DNA from: Rhopalosiphum padi
Taxonomy: Eukaryota > Arthropoda > Insecta > Hemiptera > Aphididae
Reading direction: 5' to 3'
Length of the DNA stretch: 64,000 nucleotides
Assembly: GCF_020882245.1 (NCBI RefSeq)
Contig: NC_083597.1
Coordinates: 62,412,152 to 62,476,151 of the forward strand
In this document: positions 14,335 to 28,478 of the stretch, piece after piece
Layout: every line of letters begins with the position of its first letter
Position numbering within the stretch: the first letter of the stretch is position 1
Notes under the pieces: model-generated
What the model saw: the letters and a program-made list of their open reading frames with translations, nothing else
Database searches by the model: none
Told to the model about the DNA's origin: nothing
Made by a program: the position numbers and the translations under genes

Positions 14335-14347
14335 CGCCATCTAGTGG
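14335..14347 (-). promoter_or_regulatory. CTCF-consensus insulator/architectural site
   Basis: The plus strand reads CGCCATCTAGTGG. Its complement CCACTAGATGGCG matches the CTCF core consensus CCASYAGRKGGC plus R at every position. It lies in a GC-rich setting between the 13.8-kb CpG patch and the open frame at 14659. CTCF binding in insects is established knowledge; binding here is inference. Confidence 0.5.
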
Positions 14348-14658
14348 TCCGTGCGATGCCTTACGCAGGTACAAACCGGTTTGCACAAGCCTCACGGTAT
14401 TATTAAAATTTTAAACTTACTGTTATACGGTAACGTCTGTAACAACTATGATAAATGATAATATTGTTTAAAAACCATGGATCTATCGATTGGTTCGTGA
14501 TGAAATTCACTTGTCAATTACTTGGATGAGTTGAATGTAATTTTATTTTACCAAAATAATACTATAATATTATTATATTATTATGAATTCTAACGGTCAT
14601 TGTGTATACAAAACTATACCGCCTATTCCTAGTTCCCACGAACAAAAATACTTAATAG

Positions 14659-15006
14659 GTGACTACTGGTGCATCTTATACCTTAACGCGTCGCCGGCAC
14701 ATAATTCTCGGACAACAGCGGCGACGCGTTTTTTTAGCTCGGAAGAGCTGCGACGATGATGATGACGGGCTCAAAAACCTATCTATTATTTCAAGACTCA
14801 TTTACCGAAACATCGCACTGTATACGCACAATATTGATACTCGTATAGCCCGTATAGGTAATATTCACTCACGAAAACGATTTAATCAACAATTGGACAA
14901 CGACGTGAAAATATTCGAATATCGAGATTCAGATGGTGATGAGGACGTGGAAGAGAATCGTCTACCGCTTTTCTTAGACAGAAAAATTATACATATATCA
15001 CAATAA
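14659..15006 (+). CDS. Candidate terminal exon, 115 codons, acidic tail
   Basis: The open frame begins directly after ...AATAG at a GTG codon with no in-frame ATG, so it would have to be spliced in, with AATAG as a (weak) acceptor. It ends at TAA. The protein is hydrophilic and mixed in composition: an Arg-rich start, a run of five Asp (CDDDDDG), then an acidic stretch with RDSDGDEDVEEN near the C-terminus. AATAAA follows at about 15150. Composition is more coding-like than most long frames here. No family was recognised and no upstream exon was found in phase. An expected-length argument is not decisive: about one chance frame of this length is plausible in a window this AT-rich. Confidence 0.3.
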   Translation: MTTGASYTLTRRRHIILGQQRRRVFLARKSCDDDDDGLKNLSIISRLIYRNIALYTHNIDTRIARIGNIHSRKRFNQQLDNDVKIFEYRDSDGDEDVEENRLPLFLDRKIIHISQ

Positions 15007-15411
15007 TCGCTTACCGATACAGTTGACCGCGTTCACCCGTGCTTAAAACTTGACTAAAACTTGTAATATGTTATTCCTCACTCCTACGTAAAATGTATAA
15101 ATTCTATAAAAAAAAATGAAAAAAAAAATGAAAATCTAATTTTTATCACAATAAAAATAAATAATAAAATAACTATAAAATAGTTAATTTTTTATACGCG
15201 CCCAGATAAAATTATCCATCATATTATGTCGCCATTTGCTTACCCATGGCGCTTACCTTTAGAATAAATATACTACTTATATTATTATTATGAACAATCA
15301 TTTTTCAACGTATAAGATTGATGATTAAAACAATTTGAGTTTGTAATAAATGTGAATTTGTTATGTATTGCGCTAAAATAGAAAATAGTAATAAACTAAT
15401 AACTTATAAGA

Positions 15412-15926
15412 AAACCTGGCATTTTAATGTACTTTGAATTGTTTTCCGAAGCTTTCTGTGCAATTTTCATTTTATTACAAATATGAATTAGGTATTTTTG
15501 AATAAGAAATATTATTTTGCATTTTTGATTTTAAATTCATTTTTTTCGTGTTTTAGGGTATTATAAGAGTTTTTTGGTCATTTTTGTGAGTTTTGGATTT
15601 AAAGTTTGAATTCAAAATTGTATTATGAATTTATAAGATATTTATACGCTAAAAATAGATAAATTAATAAATAAAACTAATAAATAGTACGCTCTCGTGA
15701 TTTAATGTAACAATAAAGAATAAAAACTGTTTTCGATATATTCAATAAAATAAAATTTGTATGTAATAAAATACTATTTAAAATGTAATATCATTTTTTT
15801 AATTTTTAAGTTATTATAAATATACATTTAAAGACATTATTTTAATACATTTTTTGATTTTCTCAAGTCAGTTTTGCATTTTTAAGGAAATTTTGGGTAT
15901 CAAATTTGCATTAAATTCCCAGTCCT
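15412..15926. mobile_element. 515-bp MITE with a 10-bp target duplication
   Basis: Exact copies of ACTTATAAGA flank the segment at 15402-15411 and 15927-15936. The ends are imperfect inverted repeats: AAACCTGGCATTTTAATG on the left against AGGACTGGGAATTTAATG from the right, 13 of 18 matching, with weaker similarity further in. The interior is T-rich without an open frame. A 10-bp duplication fits Mutator-like elements (8-11 bp). The duplicated site contains the palindrome CTTATAAG, which slightly raises the chance of coincidence. Confidence 0.6.
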
Positions 15927-15939
15927 ACTTATAAGATAC

Positions 15940-18900
15940 CAACATATGTATATCAGTAAATATATAACATTTTTCATTTTTATTATAATATAAATTATAG
16001 AGTATAGATATTTAAAAAATGTACCTACCTTAAAGGACTAACTATCTTATTCCTAAATTTACATTATCCTTAAACATAGATTGTAGTTCAATAAAATAGA
16101 TAAACGTGCTCCAAAAGTGATGTGCTAATTTTTAAGTTTACTTGTTTACTCGTCCATGTATTAATTACCCGTAAGCAGCACGTAAAACGTATTTTTAGTA
16201 TTTCAAAACTCTATAGAGTACGTCGTATATATACTATATAAAACTATACAACTAATATTATATATGTATATAATCTTTAATGCTATTAATTATTACTATA
16301 TTTTTTATTTTTTGTTATTGATCAATAGTTTTTGTACAGCATGACTAATTTATATAATATAGTTTTTATTGTAATATAAGTGATCGAAAAATAGTGACTA
16401 TTAAAATATCGTCAAAACAAATATTTACCGTTAAATAATTACCATCCATTAGAGCTACAATCGATACAAATTAGTTAATAAGATGATTTTTTTCTCAACG
16501 ATTTAACGTTATATTATTATTATCTTTGTCACATGATTGAATATTGTACCTCTGCAAGTTAAATTAGTACCTAACTCCTTATGGGTGCATTCAATTATTT
16601 AAAGTTAATTTTCCTATTAACAAATAAAATCATTAATTTTAATAATAATAATAATAATATTTTATATGATATAAAACCAATAATAATATAATATATATGT
16701 TAAATTGTTGAATACAAAATAGAGATAAAATTAAGTACACGATTAAAACTATTATTTTTGAACTTTTCTTAAATAAGAAAAATAAAAACATTATTACTGG
16801 AACGTATTTTATAGTTACTCAGTATACTTTTATTTTCAAAACGTTAAGTCCACCATTTTTAAATAGATTTGTGAGTGTTTATCGAGTGCCTTATTTATAG
16901 AAAATTAAATATAATATTGACTACATACTATAAATATTGTATACACAGTAACAGATCGTTTAAACCTATTAAATACAAGTTTGTAATTTAATAGTTTTGT
17001 AAATTATAATTTTGATACTCGATCACACATTTGCACTAAATATAATATCCTTTTAATAATTTCAATATATTTTCTACATTGTAATACTTTTAACATTATA
17101 TTCTATAAAAAGTATTAAGTACCAATTTATTTTTAATAAAACAAACAATACTTATTAATTTTCGTTAAGTGTTTAATAATAATATCTAATATTTTAATAA
17201 TGCGTGAAATAATAGTTTAAAATATTCTATTTTGCGATATAAGTGTATACTGTATAATACCAAAAATTAATTCATTAATAAAATTCCTTATAAGTTATAA
17301 CCTATACAAAATATATTTTAAATGTAATGGAATTGTTAATAGTTTTAAAACTGGTACCTAATTGATTAAATACGCGCTCAATGTTATAAACCATTTAGTA
17401 TGAACTCGGTAAATGACAGTACAAGTTTAGTACTTAAATGTAATCATAAGGGCAACCGAAAGTAATGAATTTCATTGCCAGTAATGCGGGTTTAGGGGTC
17501 AGTGTGTTGAATGAAAGTTAAACAGGTAGAAGTGAATTGTTGTCCGAATCGTATGTATAGGTATAGAGTATACCTGTGTATAGTGTATACATCTACTAAA
17601 TTTTACACAACGCTTGCATCCATCTATCATTCGGTGAAAGGGATAAATAAATTGTTTTGAGATCACATTTCTAAAAAAATTTTCTAAATAGTAATGAAAC
17701 ATATTGCATACATATTATACGTTTTGTATGTACGAACATCATTTTCGAACATATTTCCTATCGTATTCGTTTATATACGTACATGATTAATTTAATGATC
17801 CAAACTTGGTTGTACTACATCAACATAAGTTGTAGATATGTATAGCTTACACCATGCTTATAATTTATAACTATTGTATCATATACCTATACCTATATCC
17901 GATTCGGCGGCACTCTTCTTTCGCAAATGCGCGATACTTAATTTAAGCTCGTGAAAAACGAAATGCTTACGCGTATACACGAAGAGAGCTAAATATTACT
18001 CAAAAGTGAAATATCTACAATAAGTTTGTGAAAATTTGTATTTTGTTTTAGTGTTTAAGTTTTCGAATCACGTCATCGTTATGACTTAATAATATATACT
18101 GAGTATTAGTAATTTCGTTTTACAACACGAGAGATAATAAATTGTTTTGGATAGAAACAACACGCACTCAAAAGAAATATTAATTATATCATTAGTCATT
18201 TTCATACTAAACATTACTGTGTTAAAGCGTGTATGGTGTGCAATATATATATATAGAATATATTGTCATTTATATTAGACGTTTTTTGAATTTCAACCCA
18301 TTATCGAGAAAGGTAGGCGGTAGTTAAATTGTAAAGCAATTTTATATCTTATCACCAAGAAATTAATTTTATTAGTTATGATTATATGTATCTTATATAT
18401 AAATACATAATTACCTAGTAAAATTACCTTAACCCACCTAGCCTGTAATATTTTAAATTTATTTTAATCATTATGTATAAACGTACCTATATATAATACT
18501 ATTATATTACTATAATAAATATTGATCTAGTATTGTATAAATTTATGTATACGATTATTAATAAAATGTAAGGGTTTATAATATATAGTGTGTATAAATG
18601 TGTAAAATATAAGTATTGTTTGGTGCATTTTAGTTGCACAATAATTTTAATATATTTAGTTAAATATGTATTAAATTATAAATTTAATACATTTTATTTA
18701 CAAATATAAAAAGCTACAGTCTTAATTACATTTAAGCGAAATAAAGTAGTCCGTTTTTTTGTATTTCTCGCTTACCATTTATTTTATAACAAGCACTTGT
18801 TTTATATTTTTATCTGGTTACAACGTATACTTGTTCTAACCGCGCATGTATATATGACGACCTACCGATTACAAAAAGGAAAATTTCTTGGTCCTTGAAA

Positions 18901-21900
18901 ATCGTAACTGATTTTTACTGTAGTTCAAACATTTTAGAACATGATTTTAAACAAAAATTATATTTACATTTTCATCAATATGACGATAAAATAATTTACT
19001 TTATGACCTATATCTATAATTATAGTAAATCATATTTTAATATTTTTAAACGACAAAAATGCTTGAATCTTGACAGTTTTTCTAAAAATGTTATTATATA
19101 TTTTATACCTTTTACCAAATATTGTGACTCGTAATCACTTAAAATACATATTAGTTAATATAAAATAAATAAATATGATTTTTAAAATTAATTGACACAA
19201 CGACGACCAAGTACTAATTACTTACAATAGTTATTGTAAATTGTTGTTCATCAAATTGGAATGTAGGAATATATTTTTTTCTGTTTTTTTGTCTTCAATC
19301 CAATATAGTATTATAATTATAGATATTGCGATTGAAGACGTTGATTAGTAATTAATGTAAAATTCAAGAGCACTTAACTTCTATGCAGTTTTTATGAATT
19401 CCTCATTATTTCTCATATTTTAAATCGTAAAATCTGCAATAACATCTATCAGAAATAAAACTCCTTCGCAGACTCCAGTGATTTCAGTTTCTGATTGATG
19501 ATAAATATTGCACTTCAATGAGAGAGAGATATTTCTAAATTAATGCGAATTGTAAGTTATTTAATAACCATATTTGTATAATAATTTATTATAGTATAAA
19601 AAAAAAAATAATAAAATTTAAATATTTTATAATACTTACATTATAATATTTTTTATAAAATTTAAAACTGTAATAGAGTTTTGACGTCAAAATATAAAAT
19701 TGATATATATATATTGTATATCTATATACTTAAATACTTAATTTATTTTCCGTTGTCAATAATATCTAGGTTTACCAGCATTATCTATTTGTGTGATTTT
19801 ATTATCATATCTGCAAGTTTGGAATGTGTTGTTATATTTATTTTAATATAATTTGATGTTTCTTTTATATTTCAATAAGTACACAAATTTATTTATTAAT
19901 TATTTGTACGGTATTTACAATAACTTCAATTGTATATCATTAATTTAAACGAAGTTAAAATGGGTAAAATACTAAATGTACCTACATATATGAAATGAAC
20001 AGTGAACACGCAATATATAAATATTTACCTGCACTTAGTATTTATTATGTTTTTAGGTATTGATATTGTATTTATTTTTTGTTCTCTATACAGTTTGATA
20101 AACAGAATAATTATTGTATCTTGGCACGAATGTATTATTTAATATATATACACTATATATATATATATATATGTGTATGTATATATGTATATATTAGGTA
20201 TAGATTATAGATGTATTACCCTGATAATATGAAAAGTAATATTATTATCATGACTCTATAGGAATATCCGAATATACAAATAGGTAATATTTATTTTATT
20301 TTCGCTTTAACAGCATGATTATACTTCCCAACAATATACAATACCAATATATTTTATTTATTATCAAAATATATGTATAGGTACTGATGAAAATGAAACA
20401 GTTGCTTGTTGTAATGACTGTTTCAAGAAAATGTGGACAGACAATTTATAATTTTGTATTCTTGAAAGTGAGAAGTTTGCAACGCTGTAAAATACATTTA
20501 TTTTTGCCATAATATTTGTTTATATGTCCAAAAATAAAAAATTGTTGAACGTAAAATAAGTTTGCAGTATTAAATTTGAGTTAGAGGGGGAGTTGTGGGA
20601 AATCTAAAGAACGTATTAATCTGTTGTGCGTCAAATTATGCTTCTTACAAGTAAATCCAATTAGTTATTTACTTTATGGTTATAGTTAAAAAAGTATTTT
20701 CACCAAAAAGAAATAATGTTTAATAGTTACAAGTAATTTGTTAAATCTTTGTAAGGGGCTATTTGTAATACGATAACTTTTTGTAACTTGTAAGAAACAT
20801 TATACTTCTACAGTTCTACTACGTGCCATTTGTATTGTTGGTAGAACGTAGATTGTCAGTGCTAAACAAAGCTCACAAAAAAAAAACCTATATTCTACAT
20901 TATAATTTATATTAGTAATTATAAATTAGCTAATTAAAATTCTACGATTCTGATTGAATCTTAAAACTATTAGTGATTGCGTTGGATTGTGTTATTATAA
21001 AACTGTCTATAATTTATTGAATTTAAGAAGATAATATGTTGAATTTAGTAAAATAATAAAATATCTAACTGTAAATCAAAAATGTATATATTAACTAAGT
21101 TTAATAAATTAATTTAAAATGTTTTTTTTTTTTAATATATATATAAGTATATAACTACTATACCTTATTTATTAACAAATTATATTTCGAAAAAACAATA
21201 TTTTTTCAAGAGTTGTTGTGGATATTTTATCAATAATTATAATAAACATGATACACATGGTTATTACGATTCTGGTTTTCTATCTTACGAAATAACTTAG
21301 GTATAGTTTTCAATATTTTCACACGATTGCGGACAAACCTATTATATATTATATTTATCATGTCATAATCTCAGAACAAATTCAGTTACGATGCGTATAT
21401 AATTAAAGTTTGAAAAAAATCAAATATTATATTCATGTATATTATATACAAGAACGACGGCGATGTATCGTGCGCATTTTTAAGTCGCATGCTAACGTTA
21501 CATATATTATATTATTATTATATGATTATTATTTTTCCTACCGGTTAAAAACGATCATCTTTAATATGATACGAGTACACGACGTATTCTGTGTGCCCAC
21601 ACCGTATAATATTGTGTACATTATAATGCATTATGATAATTCAAGTAAGCTGTAGTCTATATTTACGACGAACTCTGTTAACTGTATACCCTACCCGAAT
21701 GTCGCTCATTTATTATTATAATCTGTATATACGTATTTATAGAAAATAACACACCCTGTTGTAAACTCGTAACAATAACACACTGACGCAAGCCACTGTT
21801 TTATATTTAAAACTCGAGCATATAGCACTCGTGCAACGAAAGGATAACGGCGTCGAGTCTTTGACGGAGAACGTTAGTGTGTGGACACCGTAAATATTAT

Positions 21901-24900
21901 ATACGTATCCTTTCGCCGTGTGTACGAAATCTGTTTTTGTCTTATAATCAGCGGGGGAGCGAAGCCTCTTGACGCGGTAGCCAGCCGGTTAGGTTATATA
22001 ATTATACAAAGGGAGTAGTGTGACGTGCGTGACTGATGATATATGCCTAATATTTAAAATTATATTAATATATTATGCTTATACTTACAGTAATATGAGG
22101 TGTGTTAAAAAAAAATGTGATCTGTTTAAAATCAATGAGTTTTTTTCTCTTGTCTAATGTTTAATCGTGTCACATATTCATATAGATAGGAAACGAGCCA
22201 GATACAACACCGCAAAACCCTGTCGCGCGTACATTATGTGTGGCTTCTGTAGAGTTCAAAAAGTAATCACGTCTCCGTCTGATACTCATTCGTCGAAGAT
22301 AAATATTATTTAAACCTTATTTATTTATATACGACTCTAATCCCCGAGTCGTAATATACAATATGCTATGTTATTGGAAAACATACAACGATCGCAACAG
22401 AGATATACTTATTCATATAGTTAGATTTATCATAAATTATGCTTAAAGCTTAAAAATATTAAAACTACAAATAAATAAAAAACCGTAATATTTATAATAT
22501 TACACACTGTTATCACAACAACACTGATATTACATGGTGTTATTTAATGTTGAAACTTTATCGAAAAAAAAATATTTATATTTAAATGTAATTTATTTTA
22601 TCTACAGTACAACAAACAACAACATTCGTGCTTTACATTGATTATGTTTCACGCGGTTTAATTTTCACTTTGATTTTTCCGATAGTTATACCTAGTTTGA
22701 ACTTTGAACAAGCATAAATTAATAGTGTGCGTTAACACGTACATATCAAAATCATATTATAAAAGTCGTGTTAAGTAATAATTGCTTACAAAATTATTAA
22801 ACTTTAGAACAATAAATAGAATTCTCTGTATAATTCCCATCTATATAATGTAACTCTCTACCACTATCACAAGCATTGCGCTTAAAGGTGATAGATATTT
22901 TTATTGTAAACGTTTTAAAACTATGTTTCTATTTTATTTATGTGTTTTACAATAAATTAAAAAAAAAAAAAATTAAATGTTTAAACAGTTAATTGATCTC
23001 ATATTTTAATAAGATATTATTAAATTATTAAATAGTATATCTATATTATATTAGCAAAATATTTTCTGTGTATTTTACGCCAAACAGAAAATATATTTCA
23101 TTCAACAATAAATTATCAAACTATAGAAAATATATGTTCTTAGGTTTCTGTCCTAACACACATTTTATGCCTTTATAGTTTATTATATATAAATATATAT
23201 ATATTATACACAAACACACATATAATATATATTATGTGAGTTGTTTCGAGGTCCCCTAAGGCCCAATAGTGACTTTATACTTGCCATGAAGATTACAACA
23301 ATTCCATTTTTAATTTTAAAAAAATATATAAAGAGTAAAAATGTTTTTGTTTCTCACTTGAGCCCAGTAGTGTTTATAATGTATTTTTTGGTTAACTTTG
23401 GTTAATAGTAAACTGTAAATTAATTAAATCGTATACAACTATTATTTTACACATAAATTATAATTACTATATGGTATACAATACATAGAGTACAAACTAC
23501 AGTCTTTAAAATTACGAGTGATACAATTGGTAGGAATTGCATTAGAACTTTGGGTATAGTCATCAACATTTTTGGCTCACAAAATATCAAATTGTTCGTA
23601 TAATATTGTTTATCGTTTTTTAGTTTGTGAAAATTGAACATACAGGATTTGATTAGGGGACTATACGTCGTAAATATTATCGGTTATAATATTTCGTTTT
23701 AGTCTTATAAATTACATACATTGCATGCGATCACCTATACAATATTGAATATACACATTGAAGCCATATGCTGAAAACAGGAAGTTTACTCTACCTACTT
23801 GTTATTTGTACGAGAATTGTTACTGTTCTTGAACACGATTAAAGAGTGAACATCCTTATATAGAATAATATAAACATGCATTCTGTTTAAAACCACCCAT
23901 CTTCCTGATGATACATCAAGATAAATAACAAAAGCAAAGAACACTTTCATCACTGCTTGTATGCATATAAAAAATGAAATTTAATAAAATATAAAAATAG
24001 AAGACATGTTTTATTTATTTTCATATTCACGTCGTATATTATGCATGCATATTAATATCTTTATAATAAATTCAAAAATCGTTGCACTGCTTTTTTTGTC
24101 ACCGAAATATGCTAACACCACGAGCGTATATAATTTTAACCGACCGCAATCGTATAAAGTATATAAACATGTAAATCGTAAATGGGTTGATGGAAATTTA
24201 CGAAAAATTTATAACCGAGTATGTAGTATAATAAAACTGTATAATACTCCTTATCCCTGACCAGATAAATTCAGTGGGTTTGTATATGGAGAACGGAAGG
24301 TCTGCTGGAATGGTTCCCCAATGATTTTTATGTCGTACGACCACGCCTTTTACGATTTGTGACCAGACATTACGACTTCTCTTTTAAAGTTTTTTTTTTT
24401 TTCGAGGGTGAAAACCTTTTATTTAAGAAATTCTCCACACATTGAAGTTGTTGCCCTGTAGTGTGAGAAGAAAATAATGTCCCGACACGTTTTAGCTCAA
24501 ACAATTTTTTTTTCATTTATTTACAATAGTGTTGAAATACGCCGTCGCATCAAAGTTTTATTATAAGAAAAGAGAAACTAGAAAAATTATACTCCTAAAT
24601 CCTAACCATACAAGCATTATACGAGGAATTGGGTACGACTAAATACAAAAAAGTAGAATTATATAAATCCGACGTAGATTCTCGAATAAAAGTTCAAATC
24701 ACTCAAACGGTAAACACTAAAGTATATTGTTTTTTCTATCACAGTGCGTACTTACTAATAAGTAATAATTCATTAGTATACAGTTTCATTACTATCTTAA
24801 ATCATAATTTATAACAATAAAAATATTATTTTATACAAGTAATTTATAACTAGAACCTAAGTACGAGACTAGGTAAAATGTACCTAGAAAATGTTTAATT

Positions 24901-25020
24901 GTTAAACATTTTATTATAAGTCGAAGTATAATAATCTAAATATCTATAAACAAAATAACAATAAATATTTCACTAATAAGACAATTCCGTTTTTGTTTAC
25001 AGAGAATAAATACTTTTAAC
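15940..25020. other. Long AT-rich stretch, no supported gene
   Basis: About 9 kb of low-complexity DNA. It holds short TA tracts (for example near 20150-20195) and a modest CpG-rich patch at 21830-22010 without a usable frame. Near 24270-24440 there is a less AT-rich patch open in two plus-strand frames (one contains YGERKVCWNGSPMIFMSYDH, ending at TGA 24360-24362). It may be an eroded exon or repeat, but its borders are unclear. The open frames at 17499-17702, 18895-19134, 21410-21655 and 24006-24260 have the Tyr/Ile/Phe bias of random AT-rich DNA. Confidence 0.5.
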
Positions 25021-25026
25021 CTAAGG

Positions 25027-25100
25027 CAGTACTTGGAAACCTTTTTGGACTCTCGGGCCACACTTAGGCACAAATTAATAAGTTCGCGGGCGAAAATAAA
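25027..25100 (+). mobile_element. Solo left end of a hAT-type element
   Basis: CAGTACTTGGAAACCTTTTT followed by GGACTCTCGGGCCACACTTAG has the form of a hAT terminus. No matching right end was seen downstream, so this is an unpaired or eroded copy. Confidence 0.45.
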
Positions 25101-25782
25101 AATTTTATATTCTTAAATTATTATTATTAGTTTCCATAAAATTGTATTTCGTCATTAATTTTTGATATTCCCATATTGAATCGATATATTATATTATGTA
25201 TTATTATATTTTATAATTAAAAATCAAAAACATCGTAATATCCTTCTTGTGGGGAAAATAATATGTTTTAAATATCTTATATTTTTAGATTTTTGTTAAG
25301 CTTAAAGTTGATGTTAAATCAAAAATAAAATAATAATAATAATAACATATGAATTATATTATAATAACTAATACAAGTTATAGCTATTGTATTATAATAT
25401 ATTATATTATGATCTAATTATCTACCATGTTATATTATAATATTATGAAAATATTGATTTTATTTTTTAACGGTTTTATCTGATCCAATAATTAGATAAT
25501 TATTGTTATTATAGATAAATTATAATATTTAATTGCATATAATTATTTAATTGCAAAATAAACAATAATCTATATACAATCCGTATATAATCCTATATTC
25601 ACAAGATTTCGGATTGTCACGCAGTTAAATCAATAGTGGTTCTTCTTTACATCTATTGCGCGTAAATATATTTTTAGGGATACATTTTTTGTAAAAGTCT
25701 TTCGTTAAGAATGTATAAAAATAAAATGTAAATGGTTTGAATTTGTGAATAAAAAAAACGTCAAAAATTGTATAACTATATA

Positions 25783-25976
25783 CAGTAAAATCCCGTTATA
25801 ACGAACTCCAGGGGACCGATTTTTTTTTTTGTTATAAATAATGTATGTTCGTTGTAACAAAAATTCGAATAAGCTCTTTATAAGTCCTGCTTTTCTGCGG
25901 GGAACTTCTATGACTTTCGTTATAACGGGATTTTTCGTTTCGTTTTATTGGTATTCGTTGTAACGGGAATTTACTG
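25783..25976. mobile_element. pogo/Tigger-type MITE, about 194 bp
   Basis: The left end reads CAGTAAAATCCCGTTATAAC after a TA. The right end read from the minus strand is CAGTAAATTCCCGTTACAAC. Both fit the pogo/Tigger branch of Tc1-mariner, which duplicates TA. The right flank is TT rather than TA, so one side has mutated. A further inverted CGTTATAACGGGATTTT lies just inside the right end (about 25918). There is no coding capacity. Confidence 0.75.
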
Positions 25977-27818
25977 TTTTTAAATTATATAGATTATCGC
26001 GGTGTAACAAAGTAACTATCTAAATTTGTGACAACGCGACCGAACCGAAGCGTTCGCAGAATCACTATGTGCAGTTCTAATACTTACACTTGAACTCGGA
26101 CTAGACTGCTGCTGTATTTATTAATTATCTTTGTGCACTATTAAATATTATTATTTATCGCCCATTGGTCGAGTTACTGTTTCGTGTATAAACATATTAT
26201 TAAGCCACGAATGAAAATGGATGTTACATTTTACGAAATAGCGTTCAAATTAACTAGATAGGTCACTTACAATAAAATGTTGATCATCATATTAAATTTT
26301 ATTAAAAAATTACGCTCTATTTTTTTTAGCCTTCGATAAAGTAATGTCATTAAAAATAAAAGATTTTTCCAGTTTAACTAAAAATAACCGTCATAACATC
26401 CCTTTAATCATTATACAGACGTCTATACGTCAAAACTCATAATAATTGATATACATTAGTACATACAATATAAGAGTTTTGCTGGGACATTCAATCTAAG
26501 AACCAAAGGTTATTACACCCAATATGTTATTACAACCGGTGTCATTATAAACGGTGTTTTTTTTTTTTTGTGTATAATATAATTACACGCTAAGGTGTCG
26601 AAATAATGCTTGGATTTTCCAAAATAGGGGTGGTTATGGATATCAAATTTGATTTACTCTTAAACTTTGAAGAGATCAAACTTAATAATGCTAAAAACTT
26701 ATTTTTATAATTGGGGAAAAAAACAAGGATTAGGGAATTTTTACGCAAATTTTAACAATTAAACAATTAAATATTCGAAATTTTCACCAAATGGCAAGTA
26801 TTTATGTACATTGATTTTTTATGAACGTCGATTTAACATTATTTGCTGAGTAAAAATGATTGAAATTTTAACACAAAGCTCCTCTTAAGTTGTTTATTTT
26901 TCAATTAAAAAGTATTAAAAATCTATAGTCATAACTTTTTCTTGTAAGCATTTAAAATTAGAATTTTGATAAAAAAAAGAATACAATTCAACAAGTACAA
27001 CTATATAATATGTATAAATAAAAATACAACTGAAAAAATAATTATTACATTAAGATTAAATTAAGAACCCAGAAAATTAAAAAAACCAATATATTAATAA
27101 CAACAGGTCTGGAAGAGAAATTCAAAACAATTTGAGGATCCATTGAGATCATATTGTTATTTGTTACTATATAGGTAATGATATAACTTTAAATGGGAGT
27201 CAGAGGTTGGGGGTCAGTTAGCAAAAATTTGAGTGAAGACTTAGATAGCGCTTTCCACTTGGTGAGTACAAAGAAGAGATCCATTTAAGGACAGGAAAAA
27301 CATGAGAAGGAAGAAAATTGTGTCATAATAGTATAAAATAGCACAAGTAAATAATTATTATTTATTAGCTCATTTTAAATTAGAATCAATAATTGGGTTA
27401 TGCTTATTTATTATAATCATATCTATTTAAAATATTTATATTTATAAATTGTTAATGTTTTCATTCAAAAGTATTTATATTTAACTATTCTTACAAAAAG
27501 AACATTTATTCTTTGATTTATGTGTCTTATACTCTTATAATATTATGACCTGTTCAGTATTCTTCTTATTATTAAAAAAAAATTAGGCATGTATCTACTA
27601 TTTTGAGTATTTTGTTATTCTATACACTTGCTCATAATATGTATATTATTTTGAGTATTACCTAATAATTAATAATTAGTAATATATTATATACTGTAAA
27701 TATTTCTTAAAACTGTAACAATAGTTTTTGTTTGATTTCTCAGCATTAGGTTAAGATCTGTGGTAATTCAAAACGTTTTTAACTAATAAATTGATTTATA
27801 GTTAGATGGTGTAATCCA

Positions 27819-28015
27819 GGGCTGTAGATGTATAATATTTCTGGAATTAAATTTAAAGATACTTTAAATACTGTTCATACTATAATTTATACATTGTAAA
27901 TAGATAATACGGAATTTCTTAAAAATTGTATAAATATTTCATTGGGTTTCCATATCCATATCTTATTATTCGTAAGACTATTCTAATTGTAAATATTCTA
28001 TTATATGCACAGCCC
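27819..28015. mobile_element. Possible 197-bp MITE with GGGCTGT ends
   Basis: The ends are GGGCTGT and ACAGCCC, with further loose similarity (ATATAATA) inside. The flanking 8-mers are GTAATCCA and CGAATCCA, six of eight matching, which would fit a worn hAT duplication. The signal is short, so this stays tentative. Confidence 0.35.
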
Positions 28016-28074
28016 CGAATCCAGTATATTTTTTACCCCGATAAAAATATAAAATTAGCACCTTTTGTCTATCG

Positions 28075-28142
28075 CAGTGGTTTTCAACCTTTTTTGGATC
28101 GAGACCCCTCCGTTTTTATTTTTTTGTAATGCGACCCCTTTA
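28075..28142 (+). mobile_element. Solo hAT left terminus
   Basis: CAGTGGTTTTCAACCTTTTT followed by a GACCCC-rich tract is a typical hAT end (compare the Charlie-like CAGTGGTTCTCAACC). No complementary right end was found in the following kilobase. Confidence 0.5.
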
Positions 28143-28451
28143 AAAAAAAGTTGTTTTATTCATCAACATTTGATTTAATATTACTGATAAAATATTTATA
28201 TGGTATAGAATTTTGATTAATTTACACTTGCTATATGACAAATGATTGTTTAGAATAGAATATTGGTTTAATCTTTAAATATTAACGGTTGCTAATAGCT
28301 CAGGCAAATTATATAATCGATTTTTGTTTATTTCAGCCGTATACTATATGGAACGTTTATAAAAAAAATTAAATTTAATTAATATAATATAATATAATAT
28401 AATTTAATTTATTCGGAAACATAGAATTAATTTTTATTCTCATTCCAGAAT

Positions 28452-28478
28452 AATATATATATATATATATATATATAT
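28452..28478. repeat. (AT)n microsatellite
   Basis: An uninterrupted AT tract of about 13 units. Confidence 0.85.

Noticed and set aside
27188..27293. 32-codon ATG frame with a donor-like CTTG/GTGAGT
   Set aside because: The frame is short, lies in T/A-rich repeat-like DNA and has no partner exon.
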